Source: Nitrospinota bacterium
Lineage (GTDB): Bacteria > JADFOP01 > DATKYB01
Reading direction: 5' to 3'
Assembly: GCA_035528715.1 (NCBI GenBank)
Contig: DATKYB010000005.1
Span: 1 to 24,843, forward strand
DNA length: 24,843 bases
Shown here: positions 24,657 through 24,843 of the stretch, one piece after another
Numbering within the stretch: the stretch's first letter is position 1
Layout: each line of letters opens with the position of its first letter
Position numbers and translations under genes: made by a program
The notes under the pieces: model-generated
Seen by the model: the letters and a program-made list of their open reading frames with translations, nothing else
Told to the model about the DNA's origin: nothing
Databases searched by the model: none

Positions 24657-24843
24657 CTAAGTTAAAACCTTTTTTATCTCATCGGTCAGTTTGGGGATGA
24701 CCTCAAAAAGGTCTCCTATTATTCCATAATCAGCAACCTTAAATATTGGTGCATCAGGGTCTTTATTTATAGCCACGATATATTTTGAAGAGGACATCCC
24801 AACAAGGTGCTGAATAGACCCTGATATGCCACAAGCGATATAT
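24657..24843 (-). CDS. etfA: Electron-transfer flavoprotein alpha subunit, 3' end (partial)
   Basis: Sixty-one codons plus a TAG stop are present; the rest lies beyond the right edge. The sequence carries the EtfA C-terminal FAD-binding region: [11 protein letters not shown], then [19 protein letters not shown] and GDLFEVIP. EtfA binds FAD and, with EtfB, collects electrons from acyl-CoA and related dehydrogenases. The following gene is ETF-QO, its physiological acceptor. No etfB is visible within the window. Confidence 0.95.
   Translation of the reverse strand, partial: YIACGISGSIQHLVGMSSSKYIVAINKDPDAPIFKVADYGIIGDLFEVIPKLTDEIKKVLT

Overview
The window is AT-rich chromosomal DNA from a bacterium, very probably a diderm. 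It encodes a periplasmic-type lipoprotein protease, a PilT retraction ATPase, Tat export components, a quinone-linked electron-transfer flavoprotein (ETF) dehydrogenase and a UbiE/MenG methyltransferase. A PxxKW-type cysteine-rich protein and a DUF4416 protein point to Desulfobacterota or a related uncultivated lineage (a Schekmanbacteria- or Nitrospirota-like relative is possible). This placement is inferred from family distribution as I remember it, not from any search.

Layout. Positions 1-3250 look accessory: a partial gene cut by the left edge, a small membrane protein, and a bifunctional penicillin-binding protein that unusually has no membrane anchor. Beyond them is a 545-bp gene-free stretch full of inverted repeats, including a quasi-palindrome of about 128 bp. 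Positions 3255-6009 (minus) carry the PxxKW protein, an unrecognised 535-residue protein and a metallo-beta-lactamase-fold hydrolase. Positions 6284-13942 (plus) hold ubiE/menG, a zinc-ribbon/acidic-repeat/RDD membrane protein, a class V aminotransferase followed 15 bp later by serA, then purA and pilT. Positions 13949-19735 (minus) form a tight eight-gene cluster in transcription order tatA/B, tatC, pyrF, acylphosphatase, DUF4416, trkA, trkH, ridA. Next come a receiver/histidine-phosphotransfer-like protein (plus), ilvE (minus), tRNA-Lys(TTT) and tRNA-Glu(TTC), an M48 lipoprotein protease (plus), and ETF-ubiquinone oxidoreductase with the 3' end of etfA (minus) at the right edge.

Most of the window is core metabolism: serine, branched-chain amino acid, purine and pyrimidine synthesis, potassium uptake, protein export and fatty-acid/amino-acid electron transfer. 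The aminotransferase-SerA pair probably supplies serine. RidA and IlvE could both bear on enamine and branched-chain amino acid metabolism, but they are not adjacent. EtfA and ETF-QO pass electrons to the quinone pool, and UbiE/MenG helps make quinone.

The parts that do not fit a textbook description are: the anchorless penicillin-binding protein with its membrane-protein neighbour; the quasi-palindrome next to it; the receiver-DHp protein with an altered H-box and no kinase domain; the internally duplicated acidic RDD protein; and the unrecognised 535-residue protein. I see no CRISPR array, insertion sequence, integrase or rRNA. Several genes are best started at TTG or at a codon internal to the longest open frame, because that is where the Shine-Dalgarno sequence lies.
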